Assembly: GCA_934271735.1 (NCBI GenBank)
Contig: CAKQSB010000010.1
Location: forward strand, 1-64,000
DNA length: 64,000 bases
DNA from: an uncultured Clostridia bacterium
GTDB lineage: Bacteria > Bacillota > Clostridia > Christensenellales > Borkfalkiaceae
Direction: 5' to 3'
Below are positions 1-8,454 of the stretch, piece by piece. The notes below the pieces were generated by a model. The model had not been told where the DNA came from and ran no database searches. It saw only the letters and a list, made by a program, of their open reading frames with translations. A program made the translations under genes and the position numbers. Each line of letters begins with the position of its first letter. Position 1 is the stretch's first letter.

Positions 1-90
1 CGAGTGCAGATGTACTTGACGTACTTCAAACGAGAATTTGCCAAAAAGCACGGAAATTGCGGCGTTTTGGCAAGGTTCGTATTATTCTTG
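1..90. repeat. Copy of a dispersed ~80-base module
   Basis: This stretch matches, with scattered mismatches, bases 31126-31210 on the same strand and the reverse complement of about 55000-55080. Shared words include GTACTTCAA(A/G)CGAGAATTTG and GGCGTTTTGGC. In the third copy the module lies inside a larger inverted-repeat element, which suggests a small non-autonomous mobile or palindromic sequence. No open frame is shared between the copies. The left end may continue outside the window. Confidence 0.7.
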
Positions 91-125
91 TCTGGTATAA
101 AACGCTTCGCGGATTATTTATTCCG

Positions 126-866
126 TTAATTGTAATCTTTGTAATTCGGATCAACGACGGCAAGTTCGGAAACGGAATCTATTTCCGTAATCTGCCCCGC
201 AAGTACTTCGTGAACGGTTAAATCGAGATTTTTTATCTGTTGATTTACTATATCGTCCCAAAAAAGATTTTCGTAAGTTCCGGGGCGGGTATACGCTAAG
301 TTTATCGCGTCGACGATGATTTTCGCGTCGCTCGCTTTAAACCAGGCAACTCCGCACATATTATATTTGTCCGTTCCGCCTTTGCCGACGCGGGTAATCC
401 GTCCGTTTTCGTCCCGATCGAACACCCAGTCCGCGCTGTAACCTTTAACCATTTTGCCGTAATAACAAGAACGGTCGAGTTTCGCCCGAAAAATAGAATC
501 GTCGGCAACGTAAAGATCGGCTTCGCATATAAAACAGTCTTCCCTGCCCATCACGGGCGCGGCGGCATGAATGGACGAAATGTTGTTTATCGTCCTGAAT
601 TCGGTATTTTCGATTAAGGTAAGCCGTTCGTATTTTTTCGTGAGAAAATCGAACTGCTCTTTAAGATATCCCACAACGACGTAGATATGTTTTACGCCGC
701 GTTTTTCAAGCCCCTCGATAATCGTTTCTATCAAAGTTTTTCCGAAAACCTTAACGAGCGGCTTCGGGGTTTTATCGGTTAAAGGAGCCATTCTCGTTCC
801 CAGCCCCGCCGCCATAAGAACGGCTATTTCGTCGGTTTTAACATTTCCCTTATTTGTATTTTCCAC
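126..866 (-). CDS. LicC-like sugar/choline-phosphate nucleotidyltransferase
   Basis: This 246-residue protein is a nucleotidyltransferase of the NTP_transferase (GT-A fold) type, most like choline-phosphate cytidylyltransferase LicC. It would make a CDP- or NDP-activated head group in the cytoplasm. The sequence shows the nucleotide-binding signature LMAAGLGTRMAPLT...PKPL near the N terminus, then a metal-binding acidic pair (CEADLY) about 95 residues later. There is no signal peptide or membrane segment. I chose GTG at 866 because AAGGAG lies nine bases upstream. An in-frame ATG at 890 is the alternative; it sits 7 bases after a TATAAT box, so it would be a leaderless start. Starts further upstream lie inside the promoter and are excluded. 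No partner kinase or transferase is next to it, so the accepted alcohol phosphate is unknown. Confidence 0.75.
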   Translation of the reverse strand: MENTNKGNVKTDEIAVLMAAGLGTRMAPLTDKTPKPLVKVFGKTLIETIIEGLEKRGVKHIYVVVGYLKEQFDFLTKKYERLTLIENTEFRTINNISSIHAAAPVMGREDCFICEADLYVADDSIFRAKLDRSCYYGKMVKGYSADWVFDRDENGRITRVGKGGTDKYNMCGVAWFKASDAKIIVDAINLAYTRPGTYENLFWDDIVNQQIKNLDLTVHEVLAGQITEIDSVSELAVVDPNYKDYN

Positions 867-897
867 CTTAATTTTCTCCTTTTCGCACATAGAGTTG

Positions 898-926
898 ATT
901 ATAACATAAATAACGTCCGCGGTCAA
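898..926 (-). promoter_or_regulatory. Sigma-A promoter of the nucleotidyltransferase
   Basis: Read leftward, TTGACC (926-921) and TATAAT (903-898) are separated by 17 bases. The expected transcript start is about base 890, which excludes translation starts upstream of that point. Confidence 0.75.
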
Positions 927-1013
927 GATAAACAGCGTCTGCGGGCAACATATTTATGCGCAGACTTATCGATATTTGAAACAAAACGATCTATTGCCAT
1001 TGATTTTTATCGG

Positions 1014-1028
1014 ATAATCGACTTATAG
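1014..1028 (+). repeat. Dispersed loop motif, copy 1
   Basis: ATAATCGACTTATAG followed by CCTCACTT. It matches the consensus loop of the dispersed hairpin family seen about a dozen times in this window. It lies between the nucleotidyltransferase and the end of the AraC gene. Confidence 0.7.
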
Positions 1029-1093
1029 CCTCACTTATGCGTTTTTCGACAAGCAATAAGAACCTTGTTTATCGTATCTTTTTTTTGCGCCTG

Positions 1094-1927
1094 TCAGCGG
1101 GCGGAACGGGAGTTTGCCTGACGGTATTTCCCGGGCGTCGTTCCGAATTTCTTTTTGAACGCGTTGATAAAATACGTAACGCTTTCTATGCCGGACTGAT
1201 TGCAACATTCTTCGAGCGAGCAGGAAGTCGTCATTAAAAGATACGCCGCGTAATTAAGGCGTAGAGACAAAACGTATTCCGTGAGCGTTACGCCGAATTC
1301 CGACTTGAATTTCCTCGAAAAATAAATTTTATTGTAACCAAGCTCGGAGCGGATTAGATTTATCGCGTCCTGCTTGACGTAATTTTTGTTTATCGCGTTC
1401 ATCACCTTGCTTTTGAACCCCGAAACATTGTCGTCTTTACCGGAATTCATATAAATATAACTCAAAATCTCGATAAGAAGTATTTTTTCGTATTGTTTTT
1501 TCTTGTTGTCGGGATTTGCCGCGGACAAAAGAGTGTTTATTCTTTTTTCGAAGTGCGCCACGTCCGCGTCGTCAAGCTTGAAATGTATTGCTTTTTCATT
1601 GAAAATATGCTCGAAAAACTTGGGTTCGATAAATTCGCATACCGTTTGCATAAGCGAATTCCGGATTACGAAATCTCTGTGTTCGCAGTGAATTCCGTTT
1701 TTTCTCACGAACCTGTGCGCAACTCCCGGACATATCAGAAACGCGTCGCCCACGCTGAGTTCTTCCTCTCCCGTATTGCCGCCTCGACAATCGTGAGTAA
1801 CCTCGCCGTTCAGAATATAAAAGATCTCGAAAAAAGTGTGGTTATGATAGTATTCGTCCCGCTCGGCGGTTATATGCGTATGAAGGTCGGGCGACTCCGC
1901 CGCCATTTTCATCGTGTACGTTTCCAT
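1094..1927 (-). CDS. AraC-family transcriptional regulator
   Basis: A 277-residue regulator with an N-terminal cupin-like sensor domain (roughly residues 10-110; HNHTFFEIFYILNGE and the following Gly-rich turns are typical) and a C-terminal pair of helix-turn-helix motifs (about 170-270) ending in the AraC signature (VTYFINAFKKKFGTTPGKYR). It is divergent from the sugar-uptake cluster that starts at 2106, so it probably activates that cluster when the sensor domain binds a sugar. Its ATG is only 6 bases downstream of the -10 box and has no ribosome binding site, so the mRNA is probably leaderless. Confidence 0.9.
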   Translation of the reverse strand: METYTMKMAAESPDLHTHITAERDEYYHNHTFFEIFYILNGEVTHDCRGGNTGEEELSVGDAFLICPGVAHRFVRKNGIHCEHRDFVIRNSLMQTVCEFIEPKFFEHIFNEKAIHFKLDDADVAHFEKRINTLLSAANPDNKKKQYEKILLIEILSYIYMNSGKDDNVSGFKSKVMNAINKNYVKQDAINLIRSELGYNKIYFSRKFKSEFGVTLTEYVLSLRLNYAAYLLMTTSCSLEECCNQSGIESVTYFINAFKKKFGTTPGKYRQANSRSAR

Positions 1928-1933
1928 AACTCA

Positions 1934-1962
1934 ATCCTAACACGTTTTTTAATAATTGTCAA
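1934..1962 (-). promoter_or_regulatory. Promoter of the AraC gene (leaderless)
   Basis: TTGACA (1962-1957), a 17-base spacer and TAGGAT (1939-1934). Only TGAGTT separates the -10 box from the ATG, so transcription should begin at or within a base or two of the start codon. Confidence 0.75.
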
Positions 1963-2027
1963 TAACTTTTTTTGGTATAAAACGCAAAAAAAGTTTATGT
2001 GGAGCAATTTTAAGTTTTTCTAAGACA

Positions 2028-2058
2028 TTGAATACGCCCTTTTTATATGATATCATAT
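2028..2058 (+). promoter_or_regulatory. Promoter and palindrome of the surface/ABC cluster
   Basis: TTGAAT (2028-2033), a 17-base spacer and TATCAT (2051-2056). The -10 box lies inside a perfect 14-base palindrome, ATATGATATCATAT (2045-2058), which could be an operator or just AT-rich symmetry. The leader to the ATG at 2106 is about 45 bases and holds AAGGAG. Confidence 0.65.
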
Positions 2059-2105
2059 TTAAGGAAATAAAGAGAGGGAAAAGCCTTTCTGAAGGAGAAA
2101 CAAAG

Positions 2106-4610
2106 ATGAGTAAAATAAAAAGTATTCTGATTGCGCTTATGTGCCTTGTCGTATGCCTTGCGTTCGCGGCTTGCGGAAACACCTCTGCGGGCGATTCTGC
2201 GAGCGGTTCTGCAAACGAGCCGACAAGCATTTCGACAAGCGAACCGAGCGAATCGGATTCCCTTAAAGAACCCTCAAGCGAAACCGTTTCGGTTTGCAGC
2301 CATAATTTCGTTTTGAAATCCGAAACCGCGCCCGATTGCGAACACGCGGGCAAAAAAGTCCTTAAATGCGAAAAGTGCGGCGAAGAAAAAACGGAAGCGG
2401 GCGAACCCGCTTTGGGGCATCTGTTCGGCGAATGGGAAGTTATAAACGCCGAAACGTGTACCGTAGACGGCGAAAAAGCGAGATACTGCACGAGAGACAA
2501 TTGCGACGGTATGGAAACGGCGAAAATTCCCGCGGCGCATAAATATGCGTTAAACAGCGAAGCGAGCGTTGCTCCGACCTGCGAAACGGTAGGAAAAGAC
2601 GTTTACGAATGCTCCGTTTGTCACGATAAGTACGACGAAGTCATTCCGGCGCTCGGACACGAAGAAAACACGGATATAGCGAGAGTTGTTACGAAAGCGA
2701 CCTGCGAGGGTATCGGTTACACCACTCTTACCTGCAAACGCTGCGGAAAAACCTATAATATAGATGAGGTTGAAGCTTTGGGTCATGACTACGTAGCGGG
2801 TGCAACCGAAAGCGCAACCTGCGCATATGCGGGCTATACCGTTATAAGTTGCTCGCGCTGCGATAAATCTTACAGAGACGTAACCGCAGAAAAGCTCGGT
2901 CATTCCTTCGGCGACGACGGAATTTGCAGCCTTTGCGGAAAATCCTATCTCGAAGCGAACGCGCTTTTCGTTTCTTCGAAAGACAACAAGGCTTACGCCG
3001 TTAAGGACGAAGCTTACGATTATCTTATCTACGCGAAAGACGACACGTCCTACGAAACGACGGTTACGATCGACAGAGAAATCGTAGACAAACTTATCGC
3101 AAACAGATATTTCAAAATCAACTTTATGCTCGGCAACCCCGACAAATGTTACAGAGCGATGGGATATAAACTTCCCGGAGACGAAAATTTCAGATACGTA
3201 AACATATTTCAGGAAAACGGCTTCGGCGATAACACGAAATTCGAGCTTGTTATCGGCAACGAAAACGGCGCGGACGAAGCCGTTGTTACCGACAAAGGAA
3301 TAGTTATTACCTTCCTTTACAGATATAACGGGGCGGACAACGTTGTAACAGACAAAGAACCCGAAGAAAAATATCACGGAACGCTCGACCGCTTCGCATT
3401 GAAGATGGACTACGTTCTCAGTCCGAAACCGTTTACGCCGAACGACTATTCGACTTATTTCGATACAAGCGCGAAAATGGTTATAAACGGCAATTTCGTT
3501 ACCGTAACCGCGGCGGCAGGAACAGAAATCAAAATCATTCCCGAAGCCGTAGCATACTGGTTAGATAACGGATTCGGAAGCATAAATCTTTCATTCACTA
3601 AAAAAGAAGGTCAGGCAACGACGTTCGATGTCGTTGTTGACGGAACGAAACCCGTTCCCGCGACTCACCAAAAACTTTCGATATTAAAATACAAACTCAC
3701 CGAAGCGATGAGAGAAACCGGAATATCTTTACGCCCCTATTACGTTAATTTCGTTGACGGAAACGACAATGCCGACAGCGACGGATACGTTATGGAACTT
3801 TCCGCAAACGCAGCATTCAATATCGATAATAAGTCAACCTGGCTTATATCCGGATACTCTATCGCCTACGACGAAACAAACGCTCGTTTCGAGGTTACGG
3901 ACGGAGATCCGGGCACGGAACAGATCGAACAGGACATCACCTTAACCCCAGAACTTCTCTCCGCTATGAAGTCTCAGAAAATGGGTTCGTTCATAATAAC
4001 TATGAAATGCAAACCCAACCAGCTCTCCATTCTCGGAATGAAAACTTCGGCTTGGCAGTATGGCGCCCCGGGAGCAGACATCACAGGCGCGGAAGTCGTT
4101 ATAACCGACGATATGCTCCAAAACGGTTACACGTTCAGAGGTCTTTACGCAGATAAAGCTCAAAGAGATAAACTTACGGGTTATGATCAGTCGAACGGAT
4201 TCTATTTCACGATCGAGTTCTATAAGGAGTTCGACCCCGAAACGGACGCACCGATATCCGCTAACGTAGAATACGAATATGCCGACGGAATCTACACCTT
4301 TAACGCCAAAGACCCGAGAGTTAAAGTTTTGGAAAAAGCAATCGCTTACTGGATGAAGAACGGTTATACGAGCATCGACATAATCGTCATGGATAAAGAA
4401 GGCGAGGGAGAGGGAGTAAGAGCAAGCAAAAACACCCAAATCGAAGGCGTCGACAACGGAACAAACGAGGCAGTTCAGACCGTAAACGTTGTTCTTACCG
4501 AAGAGATGAAAACGAAGGGATTATCGATGATCCTTTACTGGGATAAAGTCGGCTTCATAGCCGGTAGCAATCCCGACGGAATAAGACTTCAGATCGTAGC
4601 TAAAAAATAA
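2106..4610 (+). CDS. Cys-rich repeat lipoprotein, first gene of the surface/ABC cluster
   Basis: An 834-residue exported lipoprotein of unknown function. The signal peptide ends in the lipobox LAFAAC. A Ser/Glu-rich linker follows, then residues of about 64-285 carry five or six repeats with the pattern Cys...C-x-x-C...(A)LGH, a ribbon-like module common in gut Clostridia surface proteins. The C-terminal half is made of about four related modules; two of them share the phrase A(V/I)AYW(L/M)(D/K)NG(F/Y)xSI at about residues 480 and 750. It begins the gene cluster and is followed by two ABC permeases, so it probably has a surface binding or display role. AAGGAG at 2091 sets the ATG at 2106. Weak in-frame starts further upstream lie in or before the promoter. 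Confidence 0.75.
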   Translation: MSKIKSILIALMCLVVCLAFAACGNTSAGDSASGSANEPTSISTSEPSESDSLKEPSSETVSVCSHNFVLKSETAPDCEHAGKKVLKCEKCGEEKTEAGEPALGHLFGEWEVINAETCTVDGEKARYCTRDNCDGMETAKIPAAHKYALNSEASVAPTCETVGKDVYECSVCHDKYDEVIPALGHEENTDIARVVTKATCEGIGYTTLTCKRCGKTYNIDEVEALGHDYVAGATESATCAYAGYTVISCSRCDKSYRDVTAEKLGHSFGDDGICSLCGKSYLEANALFVSSKDNKAYAVKDEAYDYLIYAKDDTSYETTVTIDREIVDKLIANRYFKINFMLGNPDKCYRAMGYKLPGDENFRYVNIFQENGFGDNTKFELVIGNENGADEAVVTDKGIVITFLYRYNGADNVVTDKEPEEKYHGTLDRFALKMDYVLSPKPFTPNDYSTYFDTSAKMVINGNFVTVTAAAGTEIKIIPEAVAYWLDNGFGSINLSFTKKEGQATTFDVVVDGTKPVPATHQKLSILKYKLTEAMRETGISLRPYYVNFVDGNDNADSDGYVMELSANAAFNIDNKSTWLISGYSIAYDETNARFEVTDGDPGTEQIEQDITLTPELLSAMKSQKMGSFIITMKCKPNQLSILGMKTSAWQYGAPGADITGAEVVITDDMLQNGYTFRGLYADKAQRDKLTGYDQSNGFYFTIEFYKEFDPETDAPISANVEYEYADGIYTFNAKDPRVKVLEKAIAYWMKNGYTSIDIIVMDKEGEGEGVRASKNTQIEGVDNGTNEAVQTVNVVLTEEMKTKGLSMILYWDKVGFIAGSNPDGIRLQIVAKK

Positions 4611-4646
4611 AACCTTAAAACACAACAATTAAACACTGCATTTACG

Positions 4647-4678
4647 GCGTTGAGCGAACTGAAAAGTGCGCTCAACGC
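4647..4678 (+). other. Perfect 10-bp stem-loop between lipoprotein and permease genes
   Basis: GCGTTGAGCG pairs perfectly with CGCTCAACGC across a 12-base loop. No T-run follows, so it is not a typical terminator. It may stabilise or separate upstream and downstream parts of a common transcript. Confidence 0.7.
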
Positions 4679-4725
4679 TTCGGCAGTTTAAACTTACAAA
4701 TCTAAACAACAAAAGGCGGCAATAT

Positions 4726-5676
4726 ATGGTGCAACAGGATAAAGAAAGAAAAAAAAGGAAGATTATGGACGGGCTGTTTTACGCCTCGTTCATGATCATT
4801 CCGCTCACTGCCTTTCTTGTCTTTTACTTATACGTCAATATCGACTCGTTCATAATGGCGTTTCAGAAACCCAACGACGCGGGCGACGGGCTTAAATTCG
4901 CGGCGTTCGAGAACTTTATATGGGTGTTCAAAGAACTCAAAAACCCCGACCCGAATAACCCTTCGGACAACCTCGGCTTAGCGTTTATAAACACGTTCAA
5001 ATCATTCGGAATTTCGATAGTTATGTTCCCGATAGGGCTTTTGGTATCTTATTTTATATACAAAAAGATTACGGGCTACAGACTTTTCAGGATATTCTTC
5101 TATCTCCCGACGATAGTTTCGGGCGTTGTCGTGAGTTACTTTTTCATCGAATTCGTAGGATCCGATTTCTTCATTTCGTTCCTTACGAAGCTGTTCAACA
5201 TACCTTATCAGATGAAAGACCCGCTCGTTGACAGCGATTACGCCAACAAAATGGTATTCCTCAATATGATATGGCTGGGCTTCCCGGGGAGTCTTATCAT
5301 CTGGGGCGGAACGTTCTCGAGAATACCCGATTCCATTATAGAATCTGCTAAGCTCGACGGCGTGAACTGGGTGCAGGAAATGTTTATAATCATCCTCCCC
5401 CTGGTTTGGCCGACGTTCGTGCTTATGATAACCCTTCAGCTTGCGAACGTTTTCGGAGCGACGGGCGCGGTGTTCCTCTTAACGCAAGGCGCTTTCGGCA
5501 CGCAGACCATTTCCAACTGGATGTATATGCAGGTTTTAAACACCTCTAACCCGCTTAAATCGAACAACCTTTACAGAACTTCGGCAATGGCGATGATGCT
5601 TACTACGGTTTCCTGCCTTATCGCGGTTCTTGTCCGCAAGTTCCTTGCCTCGAAGATAGAAGAAACGACTTATTAA
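4726..5676 (+). CDS. Sugar ABC transporter permease, MalF/UgpA type
   Basis: A 316-residue inner-membrane subunit of a CUT1-type carbohydrate importer. It has about six hydrophobic segments after a basic N terminus, and the cytoplasmic EAA loop that docks the ATPase is recognisable as ESAKLDGVNWVQEMFIIILP. I start at the ATG at 4726, after the AGGCGG-like site; an in-frame ATG at 4666 would overlap the stem-loop and is unlikely. It pairs with the permease starting 10 bases downstream and with the solute-binding lipoprotein at 8455. No ATPase gene is present; by analogy with other Firmicutes a shared MsmX-like ATPase may energise it. Confidence 0.9.
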   Translation: MVQQDKERKKRKIMDGLFYASFMIIPLTAFLVFYLYVNIDSFIMAFQKPNDAGDGLKFAAFENFIWVFKELKNPDPNNPSDNLGLAFINTFKSFGISIVMFPIGLLVSYFIYKKITGYRLFRIFFYLPTIVSGVVVSYFFIEFVGSDFFISFLTKLFNIPYQMKDPLVDSDYANKMVFLNMIWLGFPGSLIIWGGTFSRIPDSIIESAKLDGVNWVQEMFIIILPLVWPTFVLMITLQLANVFGATGAVFLLTQGAFGTQTISNWMYMQVLNTSNPLKSNNLYRTSAMAMMLTTVSCLIAVLVRKFLASKIEETTY

Positions 5677-5686
5677 GGAGAGAATT

Positions 5687-6586
5687 ATGAAAACATACGA
5701 ATTTGAAAAAAAGTCTCTCCTCGATAAATTAAAGAGGTTTTTCGGCAAAAGATCGGTTTCGGAAAGAATAGTTTACACGCTCGTGTTCATTATTTTCTGC
5801 GCTTTCGCGTTCTCATATCTGTATATGATTTTCTGGTGCTTTATATCGGGAATGAGAACGAACGACGCGGTTTCATCGAATGCGTTCGGCTTCGACGAGT
5901 TTATGCCGAGAAACTATATCGACGTTTTCTCGATGTTAAACGTAAACGAACATAACTTTTTGCAGATGTTCTTAAACTCGATGTACTTCTGCTTTTTAGG
6001 TCCCTTCCTCAACATAACGGTAACCTCGATGATGTCGTACGTGACAGCAAAATACAAGTTTTTCGGCTCGAAAGCCGTGTATTTCGTCGTTCTCGTCGTT
6101 ATAACCCTTCCGCTTTACGGAACGGGCACGGCAATGTATAAGCTTTTATACAGGCTCAAATTTCTCAATTCGAGAATGATGATTTTCACGTCGCTCAACG
6201 GATTTTCGATTTACTATATGTATTTCTTCGCGTTCTGGCAAGGCGTTTCAAAAAGCTATGCCGAAGCGGCGGAAATCGACGGCGCGAACAAATGGCAGAT
6301 TTATTTTAAGATATATCTTCCCCAAGCCGCGGCGATGTTCGGTTCGCTTTTCCTTCTTTTGTGGATAACCGAATGGAACTCTTACGCGACCGCGCTCATA
6401 TATCTTCCGAAGCTCCCAACCTTAGCCGTAGGAATTTACAGTTTCAAAACGAGTATGACTTACGAATCGAGAATGGATATTCTGTACGCGGCGTGTTTCT
6501 TATCTTTAATTCCTCCGCTGGTACTGTTCGTCTGCTGCAACAACGCGCTTATGAACAACGTGTCACTGGGCGGACTTAAAGAGTAA
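5687..6586 (+). CDS. Sugar ABC transporter permease, MalG/UgpE type
   Basis: A 299-residue second permease subunit. It has about six membrane segments and the EAA loop EAAEIDGANKWQIYFKIYLP. AAGGAG lies directly before the ATG, and it starts 10 bases after the first permease, so the two are co-transcribed. It should form a heterodimer with that permease to import an oligosaccharide or sugar derivative. The substrate cannot be told from the sequence. Confidence 0.9.
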   Translation: MKTYEFEKKSLLDKLKRFFGKRSVSERIVYTLVFIIFCAFAFSYLYMIFWCFISGMRTNDAVSSNAFGFDEFMPRNYIDVFSMLNVNEHNFLQMFLNSMYFCFLGPFLNITVTSMMSYVTAKYKFFGSKAVYFVVLVVITLPLYGTGTAMYKLLYRLKFLNSRMMIFTSLNGFSIYYMYFFAFWQGVSKSYAEAAEIDGANKWQIYFKIYLPQAAAMFGSLFLLLWITEWNSYATALIYLPKLPTLAVGIYSFKTSMTYESRMDILYAACFLSLIPPLVLFVCCNNALMNNVSLGGLKE

Positions 6587-6621
6587 TCTTTTGAAACGAA
6601 CCGAAAATATAAAAGGACAAA

Positions 6622-8388
6622 ATGATGAAAGATAAATTAAAGAAAATGTTATGCGTTTTAACCGCGGCTTCGTTTATAGCCGCGCTTAGCTCCTGCGGAA
6701 ACAACAAATCGAACTCTTCTTCAACAGGCGAGCCGATTTCCGCAAGCGAAACTGTGAAAGAAAGCGAAACAGACAGCCCCTCGCAATCCGAAAGCGTTTC
6801 GGAAAGCGTTTCGGAAAGCGAACCCGAAAGCAATTCGGAAAGTACTTCGGAAAGTACTTCGGAAAGCTCGTCTGAAAGCGAAAAACCCGCGCCCGAGCTT
6901 AAAATAACCTCTCCGGAGGGCGTTGTTTATCCTTATCTCGATATCGTTAAGAATTATCTCGAATCGGATAAAGGCGTCGAAGAGTTTTACGAAAAAGTAG
7001 GCAATGCGTACGCGCCCGTAGCCGTGGAATGGAAAAACACTTACGAAAACGTTCAGAGCGTTAAAGTGGAATATTCGGTAAACGAAGATATGACGGACGC
7101 GGAAGAAACCGAACTCGAAGGATATAAAACAAAACTCAACTTATACAACCTTTTAAAGGGAACGAAATATTACGTACGCGTTACCGCAAAGCTCGCGGGC
7201 GGCGAGGAAAAAACCGCTTTATCGAGCTTCGAAACGACCGATCTCGGCGCAAGATTTATGAAAATCGACGGTATTTTCAACGTCCGCGACTTAGGAGGAT
7301 ATAAAACGGCAAGCGGAGAAACCACTTTGCAGAATATGTTCTTCCGCGGCGGCGCGTTATCGCCCGAATCTCACGGCTGGTACGATTACGTCAAGCTTTC
7401 GGACAGCGGCAAAAAATATATGAGCGAAAAGCTCGGAATTAAAACCGATTTCGATTTAAGAACGGCTCCCGAAAACCTCAACCTTACCGCAAGCCCGATT
7501 CCGGGCGCAAACCTCGAATATTACGGCGTCGGCGGATACTTATCCGCGTTCACCGAAACCGCCGCATACAGAAAGGTTTTCTCCGCTCTTTCGGACAAGA
7601 CGAAATACCCCGTATATCTTCACTGCACGGGCGGCGCGGACAGAACGGGAACGATAAGCTTTATCGTAAACGCGCTTTTGGGCGTTGACGAAAGAACGCT
7701 TATTCAGGACTACGAACTTACTTCGTTCTCCATTTACGAGCTGAGAAATTACAACGGCACGACCTATCAGTTCAAGGATTTCGTGGAAAAACTTAAAACT
7801 TACGAGGGCGACACCTTGCAGCAAAAAACAGAAAACTATCTGCTTTCGATAGGCGTTACCGAAACGGAAATTTACAATATCAAAGCGATAATGCTCGGAA
7901 AAGAGACTAAAACGGATACTACCGAGGAAAACAAAATAACTCTCGATTCGACCTCGAAAAGAGCGGACGGCGAAACGGTTATCGGATATAACGGTACGAT
8001 CGCTTCCGTAAAAATCGATTCGGCTACCGATGACGGAAACGGCGGAACGTACTTTATGATAGGCAGTTACGGGGTTTATTTTCGCGGAGGCTTATTCAGA
8101 TACGCAGTCTTAAAAAACGGGGCTTACGGCGAATACAAAGATTCGACCAATACCAGAATCAATCTTGACGAATACCCCCGCGCAAGCTTTAACGCAGGCG
8201 TTAAATTAGGCGTAAGCGTTAAAACAAAGGACGACAACACCGTAACGATCTCAATCTACATAAACGATAAGCTGCTCGGCGAGCACGACTTACCCCGCAT
8301 CGAAAACGAGATAAACGGTGACGAAGCCAAATTCTCGGTAGAAATCACGAGCCACGTAATAAACTTAATAATAAACGGCGGGCTATAA
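6622..8388 (+). CDS. Lipoprotein with Fn3-like and tyrosine-phosphatase-like domains
   Basis: A 588-residue lipoprotein (lipobox ALSSC). A Ser/Glu-rich spacer of about 60 residues is followed by a fibronectin-III-like domain (about 130-215), then a tyrosine-phosphatase-like domain of the Y_phosphatase3 type (about 218-430). That domain has NVRDLGGY and the catalytic P-loop HCTGGADRTGT (Cys335, Arg341). The C-terminal 110 residues contain IGSYGVYF, a module also found twice in the protein at 18721. An exported Cys-phosphatase could release phosphate from phosphotyrosine, phosphoinositides, inositol phosphates or phosphosugars. It lies between the permeases and the binding protein. The stop codon TAA is supplied by a copy of the dispersed loop motif. 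Confidence 0.85.
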   Translation: MMKDKLKKMLCVLTAASFIAALSSCGNNKSNSSSTGEPISASETVKESETDSPSQSESVSESVSESEPESNSESTSESTSESSSESEKPAPELKITSPEGVVYPYLDIVKNYLESDKGVEEFYEKVGNAYAPVAVEWKNTYENVQSVKVEYSVNEDMTDAEETELEGYKTKLNLYNLLKGTKYYVRVTAKLAGGEEKTALSSFETTDLGARFMKIDGIFNVRDLGGYKTASGETTLQNMFFRGGALSPESHGWYDYVKLSDSGKKYMSEKLGIKTDFDLRTAPENLNLTASPIPGANLEYYGVGGYLSAFTETAAYRKVFSALSDKTKYPVYLHCTGGADRTGTISFIVNALLGVDERTLIQDYELTSFSIYELRNYNGTTYQFKDFVEKLKTYEGDTLQQKTENYLLSIGVTETEIYNIKAIMLGKETKTDTTEENKITLDSTSKRADGETVIGYNGTIASVKIDSATDDGNGGTYFMIGSYGVYFRGGLFRYAVLKNGAYGEYKDSTNTRINLDEYPRASFNAGVKLGVSVKTKDDNTVTISIYINDKLLGEHDLPRIENEINGDEAKFSVEITSHVINLIINGGL

Positions 8389-8397
8389 GTCGATTAA
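8383..8397 (-). repeat. Dispersed loop motif, copy 2 (contains a stop codon)
   Basis: CTATAAGTCGATTAA, the reverse complement of the family consensus, with A/T-rich flanks. Its TAA at 8386-8388 is the stop codon of the phosphatase gene. Confidence 0.75.
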
Positions 8398-8454
8398 ACG
8401 CGATTTTTACCCACGATAAAATAAATTCAAACAAAGAACCAAAGGAGTAAAATT

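Noticed and set aside
1956..2105. N-terminal extension of the first cluster gene to 1956
   Set aside because: The extension would start upstream of the promoter at 2028-2056 and would hide the signal peptide; the AAGGAG at 2091 and the lipobox support 2106.
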